The notes below the pieces were generated by a model. That model was not told the DNA's origin and searched no databases. It saw only the letters and a program-made list of their open reading frames with translations. From Polytrichum commune (lineage: Eukaryota; Streptophyta; Polytrichopsida; Polytrichales; Polytrichaceae), in assembly GCA_950295325.1 (NCBI GenBank), contig OX485804.1:36258429-36322428 (forward strand): a stretch of 64,000 nucleotides of DNA. Reading direction: 5' to 3'. Shown here piece after piece: positions 36,318 to 51,300 of this stretch. The first letter of the stretch is position 1; each line of letters starts with the position of its first letter. The position numbers were made by a program, and so were the translations under genes.

Positions 36318-39300
36318 ATGAGTACCGTGGACAAAATGCTCATAAAGGGCATTCGAAGTTTCGACCCCGAAAATACTCGAGTCATCACGTTCTTCCGCCC
36401 TCTCACACTCATCGTTGGGCCCAATGGCGCTGGCAAAACGGTAACTGCTACTTGGTCACTTCATTGATAAATTGCATCCACCAATTTGGAAATTGGTTCA
36501 GTGTGCTTGTTTTAGAGTCATGCATTATGGGTCGGGAGTACTTATACATTTTTTTAAGGTAGGGGATGCTTTGAAATTGGTTGATGCAAGCAAAACAAAA
36601 ATCAATGAAAAGTTTATGATGACAGTTGGTGGAATTGTTATGGGATGCCTTAGAGGCTTATGTTGCAAATTTGGGAGTTATAAGGCAACCCTTGCTTGGA
36701 GTCCATATGTGTACAAATTTCTTTTTTTGCTTGCATCATAGGAGTTCGTATCTGGAATTCATTTTGTACTAGTTTTTGGGATGCCTTGGAGGGTTAGGTT
36801 GCAAATTTGGCTGTTATAAGTCGCCCCTTGCTTGCAATTCATATGTGTATGAATTCTTGTTTCTGCTTGCATCATAGGAATTTATATGTGATATTCATAT
36901 GTGTATGAGTTTTTGGGAAATCTTGGAGATTAGGTTGCAAATTTGGGAGTTACAAGTTAAACCTTGCTTGCAATTCATGAGTGTGCGTCTTCAGTGGGCA
37001 ATTCGAGATTGTAGTGGCGCTTCAATGTTCTTGTTTTTGAGTCATGTATTTTGGGTTGGAAGGACTGACACATTTTTGGATTAGGGAATACTTTGGAATT
37101 AGTTGATGCAAGCAAAATTGTTTTTAGAGAAAAGGTTGGTGGAATTTTTTTGGGATGCGTTGGAGGGTTATGTTGCAAATTTGGGAATTATAAGCTAATC
37201 TTTGCTTGCAATTCATATGTGTATGAATTCCTCGTTGTTCTTGCATCAAAGGAATTTATATGTGCAATTCATATGTGTGCATCTTCAGCGCGCAATTTGA
37301 AATCAAAGTGGCGCTTCATGTTCTTGTTTTTGAGTCATGCATTTTGGGTTGGGAGTACTGATGTGTTTTTGGGGTAGGTAAAACTGTGAAATTGGTTGAT
37401 GCAAGCAAAGTTATTTTTAGAGAAAATTTTATGATTACAGTTGGTGGATTTGTTTGGGAAACTTTGGAGGGATGTTGCAAATTTTGGAGTTATAAGCTAA
37501 CCCTTTGATTGCAATTCATGTGTGTGCATCTTCAGTGGGCAATTTGAAATTGGAGTGGCGCTTCAGTGTTCTTGTTTTTTGAGTCATCCATTTTGGGTGG
37601 GGAGTACTTATATATATATTTTGGGGTATGGAATACTTTGAAATTGGTTGATAGAAGCAAAGAAAATGTCATTTGAGTTGGTGGAATTGTTTTGGGATGC
37701 CTTGGAGGGATGTTGGCCTTGTTGGATTTGCTGACAACTAATAGGGAGAAATGGGCAGCCATTTTGCGATGAAAGAAAATCAATCACTGGGTTATCTCCA
37801 CACAGAGGCATAGGTAGTTAGCTGGAAATAATTGATCACTCTGACACTGCAAATTTGGAAATGGCAAGGTAACCCATGATTGCAATTCATATGTATGAGT
37901 TTATGAATGGAAGAGGTTAGAGTTGGATGATCCACATATAGAGCTAATGAAGTGTTGTCTATTTTGGGGTTGCAGACTATCATCGAGTGTTTGAAAAACG
38001 CATGCACAGGGGAATTACCTCCAAATGCAAGGTCTGGTCAGACTTTCATTCATGACCCCAAGGTATGCTCATGATTCTGAGTGAGTGATAAGAGCTGTGG
38101 TGAAATTTTACCCTATTTTGATGCATAATAAGGGGCACTTTACACTAGAGCTTGAGGGGCTGTGACCCTTGAAGTTTATTATCTCTCATTGATGGAAAAT
38201 GCTGAGACCTGTTACACTTCTCTGTACACTAGAGCTTGAGGGCTCAAGGAACTAAGGAAGATTGAATGGATGAAAGATCTACATAGAGTCCTACATGGCA
38301 TGCAATGGATTTTTGTTTTTATGGTCGACTGGTTTTTGTGTGAAGCTCATGTCAAAGAGGTGGATCTAACACAAAACCGGGAGATCATGGGAAATCAAAA
38401 CCTCCAACCCTTGATTTATTAGAACTTATTGTGTAGAAGGGCCCACATGAATAGGATGGTATTGAATTAGCATCGGTTAAGAGCCTGGTCGTGTATGTCT
38501 GTACAGCACACTTGAAGGCCTGTGACCACACAAAATTCAATATTAATTTTACATGGTGTGACCTTTGGATGAGTTTCAAGGGCCCTCATGATTTCACAGT
38601 CATGGCCCTTGGCCATAGTTTGAAGTGGCCCTAAACCAAGATTTTTGAGCCAAGAGTTTTGTCACCTTTTGTTGCTGAATGTGGCTAATCACTCCTCAAG
38701 ATATGTGTAGTCTTGGTTCGTGGTGCCCCTTCCAATGGTTGAAACCATTTCTGGGCTTTCAGATGAGTCTATTGTGACATGCAATTTTATTTTATTTATT
38801 TATTTTATTTAATAATAATAATAATTAGTATTATTTTTCCGTAAGTTGGTAATTTCCAAGATGTGCAGGTCGCTGGGGAGACAGAGACAAAGGGGCAGAT
38901 AAAATTGAGGTTCAAAACTGCTGCAGGAAAGGATGTGGTGTGTATCCGCTCTTTCCAGCTCACGCAGAAGGCATCAAAAATGGAGTACAAGGCAATTGAG
39001 AGTGTTCTCCAGACCATCAATACTGTTACCGGAGAGGTGCGCGATTTCCCAACATGCAACGACAATATTTGATTTTGTCTTTGAGTGATCTGCGGAAACA
39101 AGCAAAGAGTTGCAAATTTCCCATCTTTTTTGGGTGTGGCTAGTTGCTACGTTTTTGCATTCATTCTATTATGGTCTCCATGATAGTGCTGCGTTGTCCT
39201 TTGTTACAGGTGTCTTATTACAAACTTCCAGAGGCCAAATTATTGCATATTAATGCTAAAATGTTGAAATAACATTGTAATTGTTTCAATTAATACAGTT

Positions 39301-42300
39301 GTCCTTTCATTCAACATGACTTGTTTTGCATATAACACCTTCTATGTTCGGTAAGTTTTTGGTGCATGCTTGGAGGTAGTGTGAAGGTTAGCAAAGAACA
39401 TTCTATATTGGTTCATTGAGGGTCAATCTCATTTTGGCATGCCAAAAGGTGCTAAAATGAGGTTGGCCCTCATTTAACTGAAATAGGTTGCTCTTCATTC
39501 AAATTCAAATGCTACCTCCGAGCATGCACCACAAGCGGGAAGAACAAGTGATGCTGTATGGAAAAAAGCAATGGAAAATCATAGGGGACGAACTCCTGAC
39601 AAAACGTCCCATTTAATTAAAGGATAACTCTAAAGTTGTGATAATCACATTATTTGTTATTCCCCTTTGTTGTGTGCAACATTATACCTTTAAGAAAAGA
39701 GAATTGTTCCACATAATTAATGCATATAGTACGTGATAATTATGTTCTTCATCAATAGATGTAATAGTTAAATTACATACCACCCTATTGAGTTTGTGAT
39801 GCTGTTTGGACTTCCTGATTTTTGTGGGGTGTAAATTTGAATGGAATGCAGAAAGTCTGTCTCAGTTACAGATGTGCAGACATGGACAGAGAAGTTCCAG
39901 CTCTCATGGGAGTTTCTAAAGCCATCTTGGAGAATGTCATTTTTGTGCATCAAGACGAGGCCAATTGGCCCTTAGCAGAGCCTTCAGTTCTCAAGAAAAA
40001 ATTTGATGATATATTTTCGGCTACCAGGTAGTTGTGTTGGAGAAACCCTTTTTGGCAAAAACTTGTACTGTGGGATCTGTATGTCACACATTGAGATATC
40101 TTGTCCAAGGTTGTCAGGTTAGAGTGACTTCATGAACCTCCAGAGTTGTTAAACAACTGCATATCTTTCTGACAATTCTCTAGGTATACCAAAGCATTGG
40201 AGGTCATCAAGAAGTTGCACAAAGATCAGGCCCAGGAAATCAAGATGTTCAAACTGAAGCTGGAAAATTTAAAAACTTTGAAGGATGCAGCTCACAAAGT
40301 AAGCCTCCTGAGTGCCATTGGCATAGGATCTAACTAACACATAATTGAAGTTCTCCACCTTTGCAAAATCATTTCTTACGCAGTGCAAAACATGGCAAGT
40401 TTCCTTTCTTACAGTCTCAGTATATTTCAGCCATAGTTTGTGATGGTTTGTTGAGGCCTCCCATCTACGTCAAACACATGAATGCCTGTTTAGAAAATAT
40501 ACAATATGTGTGTTGTCCTGACAATGTGTACTTGATGCACTTAAATTTGGCTTAGACTCACACTTGAGATGATTTCTGCTAATTCTTTGTTGTTTCAATT
40601 TATTCAATGCAGTTCCAGGATAGCATTGACCAAGACCAGGGAAAGGCAGACTTTCTGCGCATGCAAATTCAAGACGTCAATAAGAAGATTGATGACTCAC
40701 GGAGTGGAATTAAATTAATGGAAGATGGCTTGAAGGACTTTCGTGTTTTACAAGAGCAAATTCTTGTGAAGGAGAAAGAAAGACAGATGTTGATAGAGCA
40801 GAAGGACCGACAGTATGAAAACCTTCATGAAGAAATTGAAGGTCAGTTACCAACAAGAATGTGATGTTAATACATAATGAAGAACGATGATGGTTATACT
40901 GATATTAACTTAGTCCTCTCAGTGACATTTTGTATTCCTTTTGTTATTTGTTGTTCACGAATGTTGAGACCATCTACAGTAGTTGCAATTCAAGAACAGA
41001 TGAAATCTGGTGGTCTTGAGACTTTGCATTTTAGGGCCATGCCTTACATAGGGTTACCAAACCCCCAAAACACTGATTAAGTTAGTTAACCCTTTTATAA
41101 CACTAACTCTTCTATAAGTTAGTGTTATTCGTGTTTGCATATGAAGGGCTAAGCAATAGGATTAAGGCCTACTTGATTCCACATTGCCCTCTTTGTTCCC
41201 TCCTTATTCACCCCTTCTTTTGTGGGAAACTCTTATTTTTATCTTGTCCCCTCTTTAGATAGATCCTTAAAGAATTAGCTTGAGATGTTCAACATGTTTA
41301 GACCTTGTCTCCTCAATTATGCTATGCCTAGAAACGTTAACTCCTCACTATCTACGGACCTTATGTGTGGCATGGCCCTTAGTGGCAGATATGGTATAAG
41401 AGTTGTATAGAATCTAGAATAGTGTACATAGTGGTTTGTTTCCATCAATTTTGCATAGTGGTTTTGTGAGCTCTAAGACTTTTTCATTCAAAAAGAACTA
41501 AAACCTGAAATAAAGTTTTCTATGTGCAGATACGGATGAGGAGCTTCGGAGTTGGCAGCAGAATTTTGATGAAGACATTGCAAAGCTGAGGCAGAAGCAG
41601 ATGACAAAGGAAAGAGAGCTCACAGATGCCAAGTCAAAAGTTAAGACTCTGTCGGAAAGACACAGCAAAAACTGTACATTGCAGGGAAAATTGCAAGCAG
41701 AGGTGGAGGTATGTGTTTTTTGGGAGAGAGAAATTGTGCCCTTAGGATTTACAAGATAGATAAACATTAAAATTTATTATAGGATTCCTTCTTTGGAGTG
41801 GAAGTTATAATCCCATGTTTGTCTGACAAGGCATGATTAGCTGCTGGTACCCAAAACTGTAGCACACTAGAGTTAACCTTTAACTCAATAGGACTTTTTG
41901 TCGGGAGTTAGTCCCCTATGATTCTTCATTGGTTGTTTTGCATACAAAATCACTAATATCTTTCCACTTGTGGTGCATGCTTGAAGGTAGTGTTTGAATT
42001 TGAATGAAGAGCAACCTATTTCAGTTCATTGAGGGTCAAACGCAATTTAGCACCATTTGGCATTCCAAAATGAGTTTGACCTCAATGAGCTGACATAGAA
42101 TGTTCTTTGTTTAAACCTCCACACTATCTCCAAGGATGCACTAAAAACTTACCTAACATGGAAGTATGCAAAAGAACCAACTCCCGACCCAAAAGTCATG
42201 TTCCTGTTAGAGGATAACTCTACTCACTGAAGTCAAGCATATTTTCCAAGTTATGTTTTTGCTAAGTGTTGTAATATGGTATACTCTCAGCACTTGGCCC

Positions 42301-45300
42301 TTAAAGGATGTAGGGGCTCAAGTATGACATATATACATAACATCTATGAGGCTCACCAAGTCTTAAAAACTCATTTGTCAAAAATCTGGGGGTTTGAAGC
42401 TTTATTAAGCACATTAATTCATGTCAATGATAAAATCAAACATACTCATATGTGACATTGATGATTAAAATACAAAGCATGTATCCAGGGTACTTAGGGT
42501 ATGTATTTGAACCTGAATCTTCAATAACATGAACATATTCAACTGATTTGAAAAGTAAACTTGAAGAATAAGCTAATTTTAGATGGGGTTACTTTTAACA
42601 CAATTAGCTAAAAATGGAAGTATGAAGATAAAGTACATGTTTTTGTGCATAGAAGGCCCAGTCCAGGCCTTTTGGACATTGAAGGGTTTAAAGCTGATGC
42701 CTTAGGAAGGTCAAATTTCAAGCCAGATGTGCTGTTGTTGGTTGCTGCAGGCAAACACAAAAGTGAAAGTGCAGTTGGAAACCGACATTCGCAAATTTTA
42801 TTTGGAGCATAAATTAGGTCATGTGACGACACATCCTCTGAGTTTTGAGGAAGAGGGGCTTCTTGTGACTCGTGTTGGTCAGCGATACGAGGTGTTGAGG
42901 AAGGACTTTCATCAGCTGAAGGTTATTGTGACACTTGGACATTGAGCTATTTCTATCTTTCTTTATATGCGGTTTACTATTGACTCTGGAAAGTGGCAAG
43001 AAGTTTGTATCTAGATGTGAATATTTCTTGCAATCTGTTGGTATTAAACACTGAGGTTTTTCTGGATCTAGCAATAACTTCAAAACTGTCAATTTAGTCC
43101 AAGTCCTGCTTTACAATAGGAATTAAGGTCATATATCTGCCTTATGATATGTTTTTGTTGGTGCCAAAATATTGACATAAAGAAATGTCAAGGAGTGCTA
43201 TGTATTTGGAGGGCTAGAGTACATCTTTTGAGCTGATGTTGGATCGAGGCTTTGAAGTATCTGGATCTTGGCCTCTTTTGTAAAGCAGGAACTCTGCATT
43301 TTTTTCTATTGTTGGGTCCAAACACCCATAGAAAATTGCCTTCTTTTTTTGGTGCAAGTTTTGGTTGTTCAAAAACAAAAGTTGCAGCTTCTGTTGGGTA
43401 GCTTTGTTTGTGGGTGACATTTTTGTCAACCTTTTACAAGGATCTCGTGGAGTGGACACACATGATTGAATGGATATTTATTTATTTATTTATCAATAAA
43501 TAAATATATCTTTGGGGCCTCATGAGACGGTACTTGTGATGCAGGAGATGAACATATTTGAGAGTGCCAAGGTGTGGAAAGCTGTTGAAAAGGCAAGCGA
43601 TGAATATCTTACAGCAAAAAACAAGGTTGCATTGAAGGAAGACAAAAAGGTAACTGATCTTAAAAGCAATAGAATCAGCTGAGCAGGTTCACCTTTAAAA
43701 AGAGAATCTACGAAGTCTATTGGCTTCAAGATTTCTCACTTTGTTCTTGATGCTTTGGTGAATGCACTTGCAATTGAGGTTAGAATAACAGGAAAAAATT
43801 CATAGTTGAGGTTTGTCATCACAAATTTTGGGAGGCAAACCTATCATGTTCAAGACAATCAAGTATTGAATAACATTGTAGACTATCAATTGATTTCGTA
43901 TTAACTGCCTATTTTATTCTCATCAATTATGTGTCACACATTACTATTACCTATGACATTTTTATGTAAGAAAAGTACATATTGTAATATAATCACTGTA
44001 TACACCACTAGGTGTTATTTTAAACATAAAGATTACTTAATAATTTCAAATTTGGAATTTTGTGATGGTGGATTGGTCAGAAATCAACAGAGGCGGACAT
44101 ATTGCAGCTGGATGAGGACATTGCAGCTGCTTCTGAGATTTATTCTCCCAATGAAATTATACGGCTTAATGAAGCTGAAACCAAGGCAGTAAGTGTTTTT
44201 TTGTGTGTAATTTTTTTTGGTGATGCTTATGCCAATTGCAGTTTATTGGCACATTCTACAAGTCTGAGATCTGAAGGAGTGTTTACTGAAAGCAGGAAAA
44301 GGTTTTCCAATTTATTCACCATATTCAAGTTGTTTGAAAGTTTCAGGGTTCTAATATCTGTCAATCCGCAAATGGCAGAGGAAAAAGATGAACTTTCATT
44401 GACTTCTCAAACTTTGGTGTCATAATTAAAGTTTTAATTGGATACTCTTGGCCTTTCCTGAATTGCAGATGGAGACTTACAGTAATTTGGGCAATGAACT
44501 CGAAGCTTTCGATGAGGCGAAGATAGAGGATGGGAAACGTGGAGTCATGGATTTAGAAAGAAAGATCAAAAATTTGCGCCGGGAGAAGGATGCATTGGCC
44601 AGTGAATCTGAGGAACGTATGGCGTTGAAGTTGAAAAGGGATGAGCTTGCAGATAAGGAAACGAGCCTTCAAAAGATGTTTGTCACTTGTCTCTTGAAGA
44701 ACCTTTCTCCAGCTTTGAGCTCAAATTGATTCAACTTCCATTAGGGGCACTTTACACTAGAGCTTGAGGGGCCATGACTATTGAAATTTAAAATATCTGA
44801 TCAGTGGAAATTGCCGAGACTGTCCTACTTCACTTTACACTAGAGCTTGAGGGTCTAAGAGACCAAGGATGTTTGAATGCACACCTACATGAAGTCCTAC
44901 ATGGCATACAATGGATAATGTTTCATGGTCTACCAGATTTTGTATCAAGCCCACCTCAAAGAGTTGGGTCTAACACAAAACCGGGAGACCATGGGAATTC
45001 AAAACCTCCTAACACTTGATTATTAGAACTTATAGTGTAGAAGGGTCCACATGGATAGGATGGTAATGAATTAGCATTTGGTTTACAGCCTAGCCGTGAA
45101 TGTCTTTACACTACACTGGAAGGTCCATGACCACACAAAATTAAATTTTGATTTCAGTGTGAACCTCATGGTATGGGCTTTGAATGATTTTCACAGGGCC
45201 TCACAATTTCATGGTCATGGCCCTTGGCCATAGTGTGAAGTGGCCCTAACTGCATACTCCATGTTGAGATTATTAGGATTTTCTCAAAGTTAAGAAGATG

Positions 45301-48300
45301 GTCAGCAAGATATTTGGCAATCCTTTTGCCACTTTGATCAAAGATGCCTTCTTCTGTACTAATTTTAATGTATCGTTTTTTTCCTACAGGTTAGCCGACA
45401 ACAAGGATGCAATCAAAAAGGCTTTAAAGAGGGTCCCCGAGCCCAAAAACTTGAAGCGGGAAATAGACAATGCTTTGAAGTAAAGTTGTCTCCTTACAAT
45501 CAGTTCCCCATAACTATTGGGATTTTCTACAGAAGTGTTGTTACTATTGGTGTTTCCTGGTGTTTTTTAAACATATCTTTTTGTCAGTTTTTCATTTTTC
45601 AATCCAGGTGCTATGATTCTTCGGATGGTACTGATAGACATTTTTGACTTCAGATCAAGCAAGAAACTAGCTAATGACTATGCTCAAAAGTCTACAGAGG
45701 CTGAGAAAGAAGTTGTCAAGTTATCGTCCAGGACACAAGAGACAAAATTGAGTCTTTCCAAGTATCAACGTGATCGTGATGGTAAGTTATCATATAAGAA
45801 ATTTCTATGAGGCTCACCAAGTCTTAAAATCATTATATTTATATTTATGGGTTTGATTTTTTACCTTATTTCAATGACATTAAATTTATACTCATATGTG
45901 ATATTGATGATCAAAATACTAAGTATGTGTTTGCATCCATGGGCACCCATGCTGTGTATTTAAAATCAAATCTTCAATAATATCAATGTATTGAACCGAT
46001 TTGAAAAGTGCACTTGAAGAATGAGTTAAATTTTAGGTAAGGTCATTTTTGACACAGCAGAAAACGGAATTGTGTAGCTCAAATGCACTTTTTTGTGCAT
46101 GGAGAGGCCAAGCCTGTCGGACGCTTAGGGATCAACCTATAAAGGATGGCACTGAAAACCAAATGGTTAAAATGAAATTTGCAGCAGCAGCTTCCTTCTT
46201 CAGGATACTTTCTGCCATGAAATTTCCTTAGTGATAAGCCATCTTACGACATGCACTTGAAAGACATTTCACTTCAGTTGGTTAGGGGCTTAAAAGTGGA
46301 TCTGTGCACTTTTCCTCCTTTTTATGTTGCACTGTAAACAAAGGTCACAGGTCATGGTATGAGGTAGGTATATTGAATTCATGTCTTAGATAGAACATGT
46401 TCAATGTGACTTTGGACACATATCTATTTAGCGCAAATTATGAGTATATTCTGAAGCAATAAACATCCAAATTTCAGTCAGTTTAGTTTATCAATTATTT
46501 GGTCAATAATCTTTTCAGGCAGTCAGTGATTAATTTTCTCTCAACATTTGTTGTGATGGAAGGATGCGGTTTATCAAGTGTAGTTTGTACTACACTAATT
46601 GCAAAGATTCTTGTACCCTTACTATAAGTAGGTGGCACTTGGTGCACTTTTCAATCCCAATGTGGCACCTCATTTTACACCCTCTCAAAATAGTTCACAC
46701 AGAGGGTGGTTTGGATGAATTCCAATAAACAAGATAAACCGGATTATTTCTTAATGAGACAATCACAACCTTTGCATTAACACTCAAGTAGTATTCATCT
46801 TATAGCTAAAAGTCCAGATTATACTCAGAAACTTAGAAAATGGTGGTCTGAATCAACAGCAAAACAGAAGTTGTTGTTATCCAAGATGGAGGAAATCTTG
46901 AAATCAAATGTGGACATCAATGTCTTTCCAGCAATATATCAATCTGCTGTTGCTGAAAAGGAAAAACAAAAAAGGTTAGATTTCCCACTTACAATCATCT
47001 TCATGATTCCTTTTGGATTCTTTCATCTGGTGAGGTTGGGAATATGTACAGCTTGATGTTTCTGTGGCCAGAAGGTGCACACTAGGCATTTGATTTTGAC
47101 CTATTTTGCATAATTTGCAAACATTAGAAGAGTTTGTTTTTAATAGTGTTCTGACGCTGCTTGGAATACTTTGTGGCAGCCAACATGACTTGGCGGATGG
47201 GTTGACTCGCACGTTTGCCCCTTTTGAGACAGCAGCTCGGAAATCCCATGCTTGTCCATGCTGTTATCGTGATTTCACACCTGAAGAGGAGGATGCGTTC
47301 GTACAGCAAGTAAGCAACTTCCTTGATGTATAGTCTCCATCTGTCAGCATTCTGGAACAGTTTTATCTTTTACATTTAACCACTAAGCATTGGCAAGAGG
47401 GAGTCATCGGATTTGAGCATACCACTCTATTATCCAACATAAAAGCCCTGAAATAGTATACAGTCTGGATGTTGATTTGACACTGGAATTAGCTTCAAAG
47501 ACCCCGTATTAGTCTAGTCCAAATCATTTGAGATGAACTGGCCACAAACCTACAGGTGGTCAAGGTTTTATGTTGGATGGATGAGAGGTATGCTCCTCTT
47601 GACCTAAGTGCCTAAGAGGCCCAAGCACAAAGACATGTATGAGTTACAAACTTCCATTTTAAGCCAATTGTGTCAAAAGTGACCCTCTCTAAAAGCTAAC
47701 TCATTCTTCAAGTGCACTTTTTGAATCGGTTAAATCCCTTAATGTTATTGAAGATTTGAGCTCAAATACACAGCTTGAGTGCCTTAGATGCAAATACATA
47801 CTCATAATATTGATCATCAATGTCACATATGAGTATGATCTTATCTTCTCCTTGACATAAGGTAATGCATTAAATAAAGTATCATACCCATAACCTCAGG
47901 AATTATGATTTTTTGAATCTTGATAAGGCTTGAAGAATTTGTATATATATGTTGTACATTTGATCCCTTGCATCTTTTAAGGGTTAATCTACCCTATGTG
48001 CAGGTCAGATTGGGCGTAAATGAATTTCTTTGGGTCAAAACGTGCCACATGTCATGATGTGATTGGTTGGAGCCTCTTAAATGATGATGTGGAGATTGAA
48101 TTTAGGCAGAGACATGCCTAGTCCGACTTTGATGTGCTCTCACAGGTACTCAAAGTAGGTGTTTCAAGTTGTAAAACCATCTCACAAAATCTTGCATTAT
48201 ATTCTATGTAATAATCCTCCCTTGTGTTTGCAGCAAAGGGCTGATGCCGCAAAACAAAAGGATACTTTGCGAGATAAAGCTGTCAAGGTTGCTGAAGCCG

Positions 48301-51300
48301 AACTTAAAGTACAGCAATTAGACAATCTTCGAACTCCCTATGATGAATATCAGAAGTTAGTGAATGAGCTCATTCCAGGTGCAGAGAAGGTGGTGGACCA
48401 GCTATCAAATGAGAGCGCCGGATTGAATGAAGCATATAATGATGTATGCGTACAACTCCTCACATATACCTGAGACAGTGTATTTATTTCTGAGAATATT
48501 TCGTTCTGCCCAAATGCAAAATACATGGTATGAAAATTTCACCCACTCCTGGATCCTGAAAGTCTCTTCAAAAAAAACTCTAGACTAGATTACCTTGAAG
48601 GTAAGCAGGTCTAATTCGGTTACTTATATTAATCAGACACCTATATTTGAGTGGTTTGTGGTCAGGTGTGATGTGACAACGAACACCAAAAACACATGTG
48701 TTTTACAGATTGGACTCATGCTCAGAATTTGTTCACCATTCTAGGTCCAAGAGTCAATAGAGTTGGGGGTACCTTTATGATTGTTTAAGAAAAAGAATTT
48801 AGGTGTCCAATTAAGAAGAGTGACCATCATGGCATAAGTATAAGGTGTCCACACCTTACAATAAGCCCAATAAGTTAGTGGGAGACAATACCTTGAGATT
48901 AGGATTCAATGGGATGAAGTTTGGGATGTAGTTGAGGTATTTGTGCCTTGTGTTGTCACTCTTCTTGAATGGCTAGCTAGTCTGGGGCAATGTTAATCAA
49001 ACCTTAAGTATAATCATGATGTTTCTCTACATATCACCCTAATCACATGTCAATTTAGGCCTACAAGCAGAGCCTCTCTAATGATAATTAAATCTTCAAT
49101 AAGGTCTTTGAAAAAACACGAGCTCTCATTTTGCAAACATGGTCAAAGACATACTACATGTTATTCTTATTATGTAACTAGGTTGGGACTCTTGGGACCA
49201 CTTTCATGCGTATAACATTGAAATGCCAATCTAAGCGCATGTGAATTGCAAATTGGGCTCCTCAATTTGATAATGAATAAGATATACATATGGGCTCCAA
49301 TAATAGTTATGAGGCAAAGGGTTATGGCCTTGATTTGGATTTGCTAATCATCTTGTACCAAATATCGGTTTAATATCCTATGAGAAGTAGCTATACAAGT
49401 GTCCATTTTATGCCCACTCAAGTTACCCTATATAGGTGAACAATGAAAGCAAATTTTCATTGTGCATTGGGTTCATCATGTTCTTGCAGGAGTTGGCTCT
49501 CCTTGCTGAAGCCAAGTCAGACTTGGAGATAATTGAGAAGCTTCGGGTACCAGCAGATCGAATTACTGAGCTTTGTAAAGACATCGAGAATGTGAAAAAA
49601 CAAGTGGCTGATCAAGAATACAAGTTGAATACGAGGTCACAGGGTGTCCGCACCATCAAAGAGATTGAATCTGAATTGAATACTTTGGAGAAAAAGCGGT
49701 AATATATCAATCTGGTGGAACGACTTTTTGGTTCCTGCACATTAGAGTTATCCTTTAGTTCAATGGGAATTTTTTTCGGGAGTTGCTCCCCTATGATTTT
49801 CCATTGGTTGCTTTGCTTACAAAATCAATACTTTCTTTCCACTTGTGGTGCATGCTCAGAGGTAGTGTTTGGATTTGAATGAAGAGCAACCTATTTGGGT
49901 TCTTTGAGGACCAAAGTCGTTTTAGCACCTCTTGGGCATGCCAAAATGAGTTTAATTCAATGAACCTATATAGAATGTTCTATGTTCAAATCTTCACACT
50001 ACCTCCAAGCATGCACTGGAAACTTGCCGAACCTAGCAAGTGATGTATGCAAAACAACCAACTCCCGACCAAAAGTCACATTGATTGGAGGATAACTCTA
50101 CTGTAGTATATTGTAGAATCATAGATCTTATAATAATTTGCAAGGTAAGTGCCTGATAAAGCTTCTTGAATTCAATCACTTACAATTTCAAGGTGATGAA
50201 TCATGCAGAGATGATATTTACAGAGAAGTGGAGGATATGAGGGAGAAGCATACTCAACTGAAGGATGATTTGGCTTCAGCGGCAACCAAAATGTTTAGTG
50301 CTCGAGAAGATAAAGCCAAGTGCTTGTCCAAACTAAATGAGCGTGATCGCAAAAAGAAAGAACTTCAAAAATTGAAAGATGAGGTGTTGCAAATCGAGGC
50401 AGACATAGAGGTGGGAATATGACAACCAAGAAGTATGCAATTTCATAGTGTCTTAACATTAGAGTTATCCTCTAACTCAACATGACTTTTGGTTGGGAAT
50501 GGTTGTTTTGCATATAACACCTACCATGTACGGTAAGTTTTCAGTGCATGCCTGGAGGTATTGTGAAGGGTTGAACAAAGAGCATTCTATATGAGTTCAT
50601 TGATTTTGGCATGCAAAGAGGTGCTACATTGAGTTTGACCCTCATTGAACTTGAATAGGTTGCTCTCCAATCAAATTTAAACACTACCTCTGAGCATGTA
50701 CCACACATGAGTAAATTTTTGATTATGTATGCAAAACGACCAATGAAAAATTGTAGGGGACTAACTCCCACCGAAAAATCCCATTGAGTTAAAGGACAAC
50801 TCTATTTTCTATACACTTGATATAGACGTTGTCTTAGTTATCTTGTCTGTTAGGAGACAACCAATTTTGTTGTCATTTTGAATGAGATCTTGGTATGAAC
50901 AATACCTTAATTCCTGTGCCAAATGTGTCCCCTATACATGGTTTTTTCTTTTCACCTATATGTGTTTTTGGGAGTTGCAGATGTACAAGCAAGCTGTTGC
51001 ACCCGCATTGCAGAAAAAGAGTCGATTGGAGAAGGAGCATTTAGATCTCAAGAATTTAAAGGCAACGCAGGAAGATGTTCAATCGCAAGAGCTCAACAAT
51101 TTCAAGCAAGAAGTTGACAAGCTTAGGGTTCAGCTTAACTCACTCCAAACGTAAGAATGTGGTCTTTTGTAAAAGCTCAAATTTACTAAGTTTTTGCCGA
51201 TCACTTTGTGGCCAGTTTATTTGTATCAAACCTGTGGACTCTTGTGGAACGTATTGGTAAGAACTTGAATCTAGACCTCTCTGCTTTGCTGAACAAAAAC

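Noticed and set aside
50138-50208. Extension of RAD50 exon 18 upstream to an ATG at 50138
   Set aside because: It does not fit the phase of exon 17; acceptance at 50208/50209 restores KKRDDIY, which matches plant RAD50.
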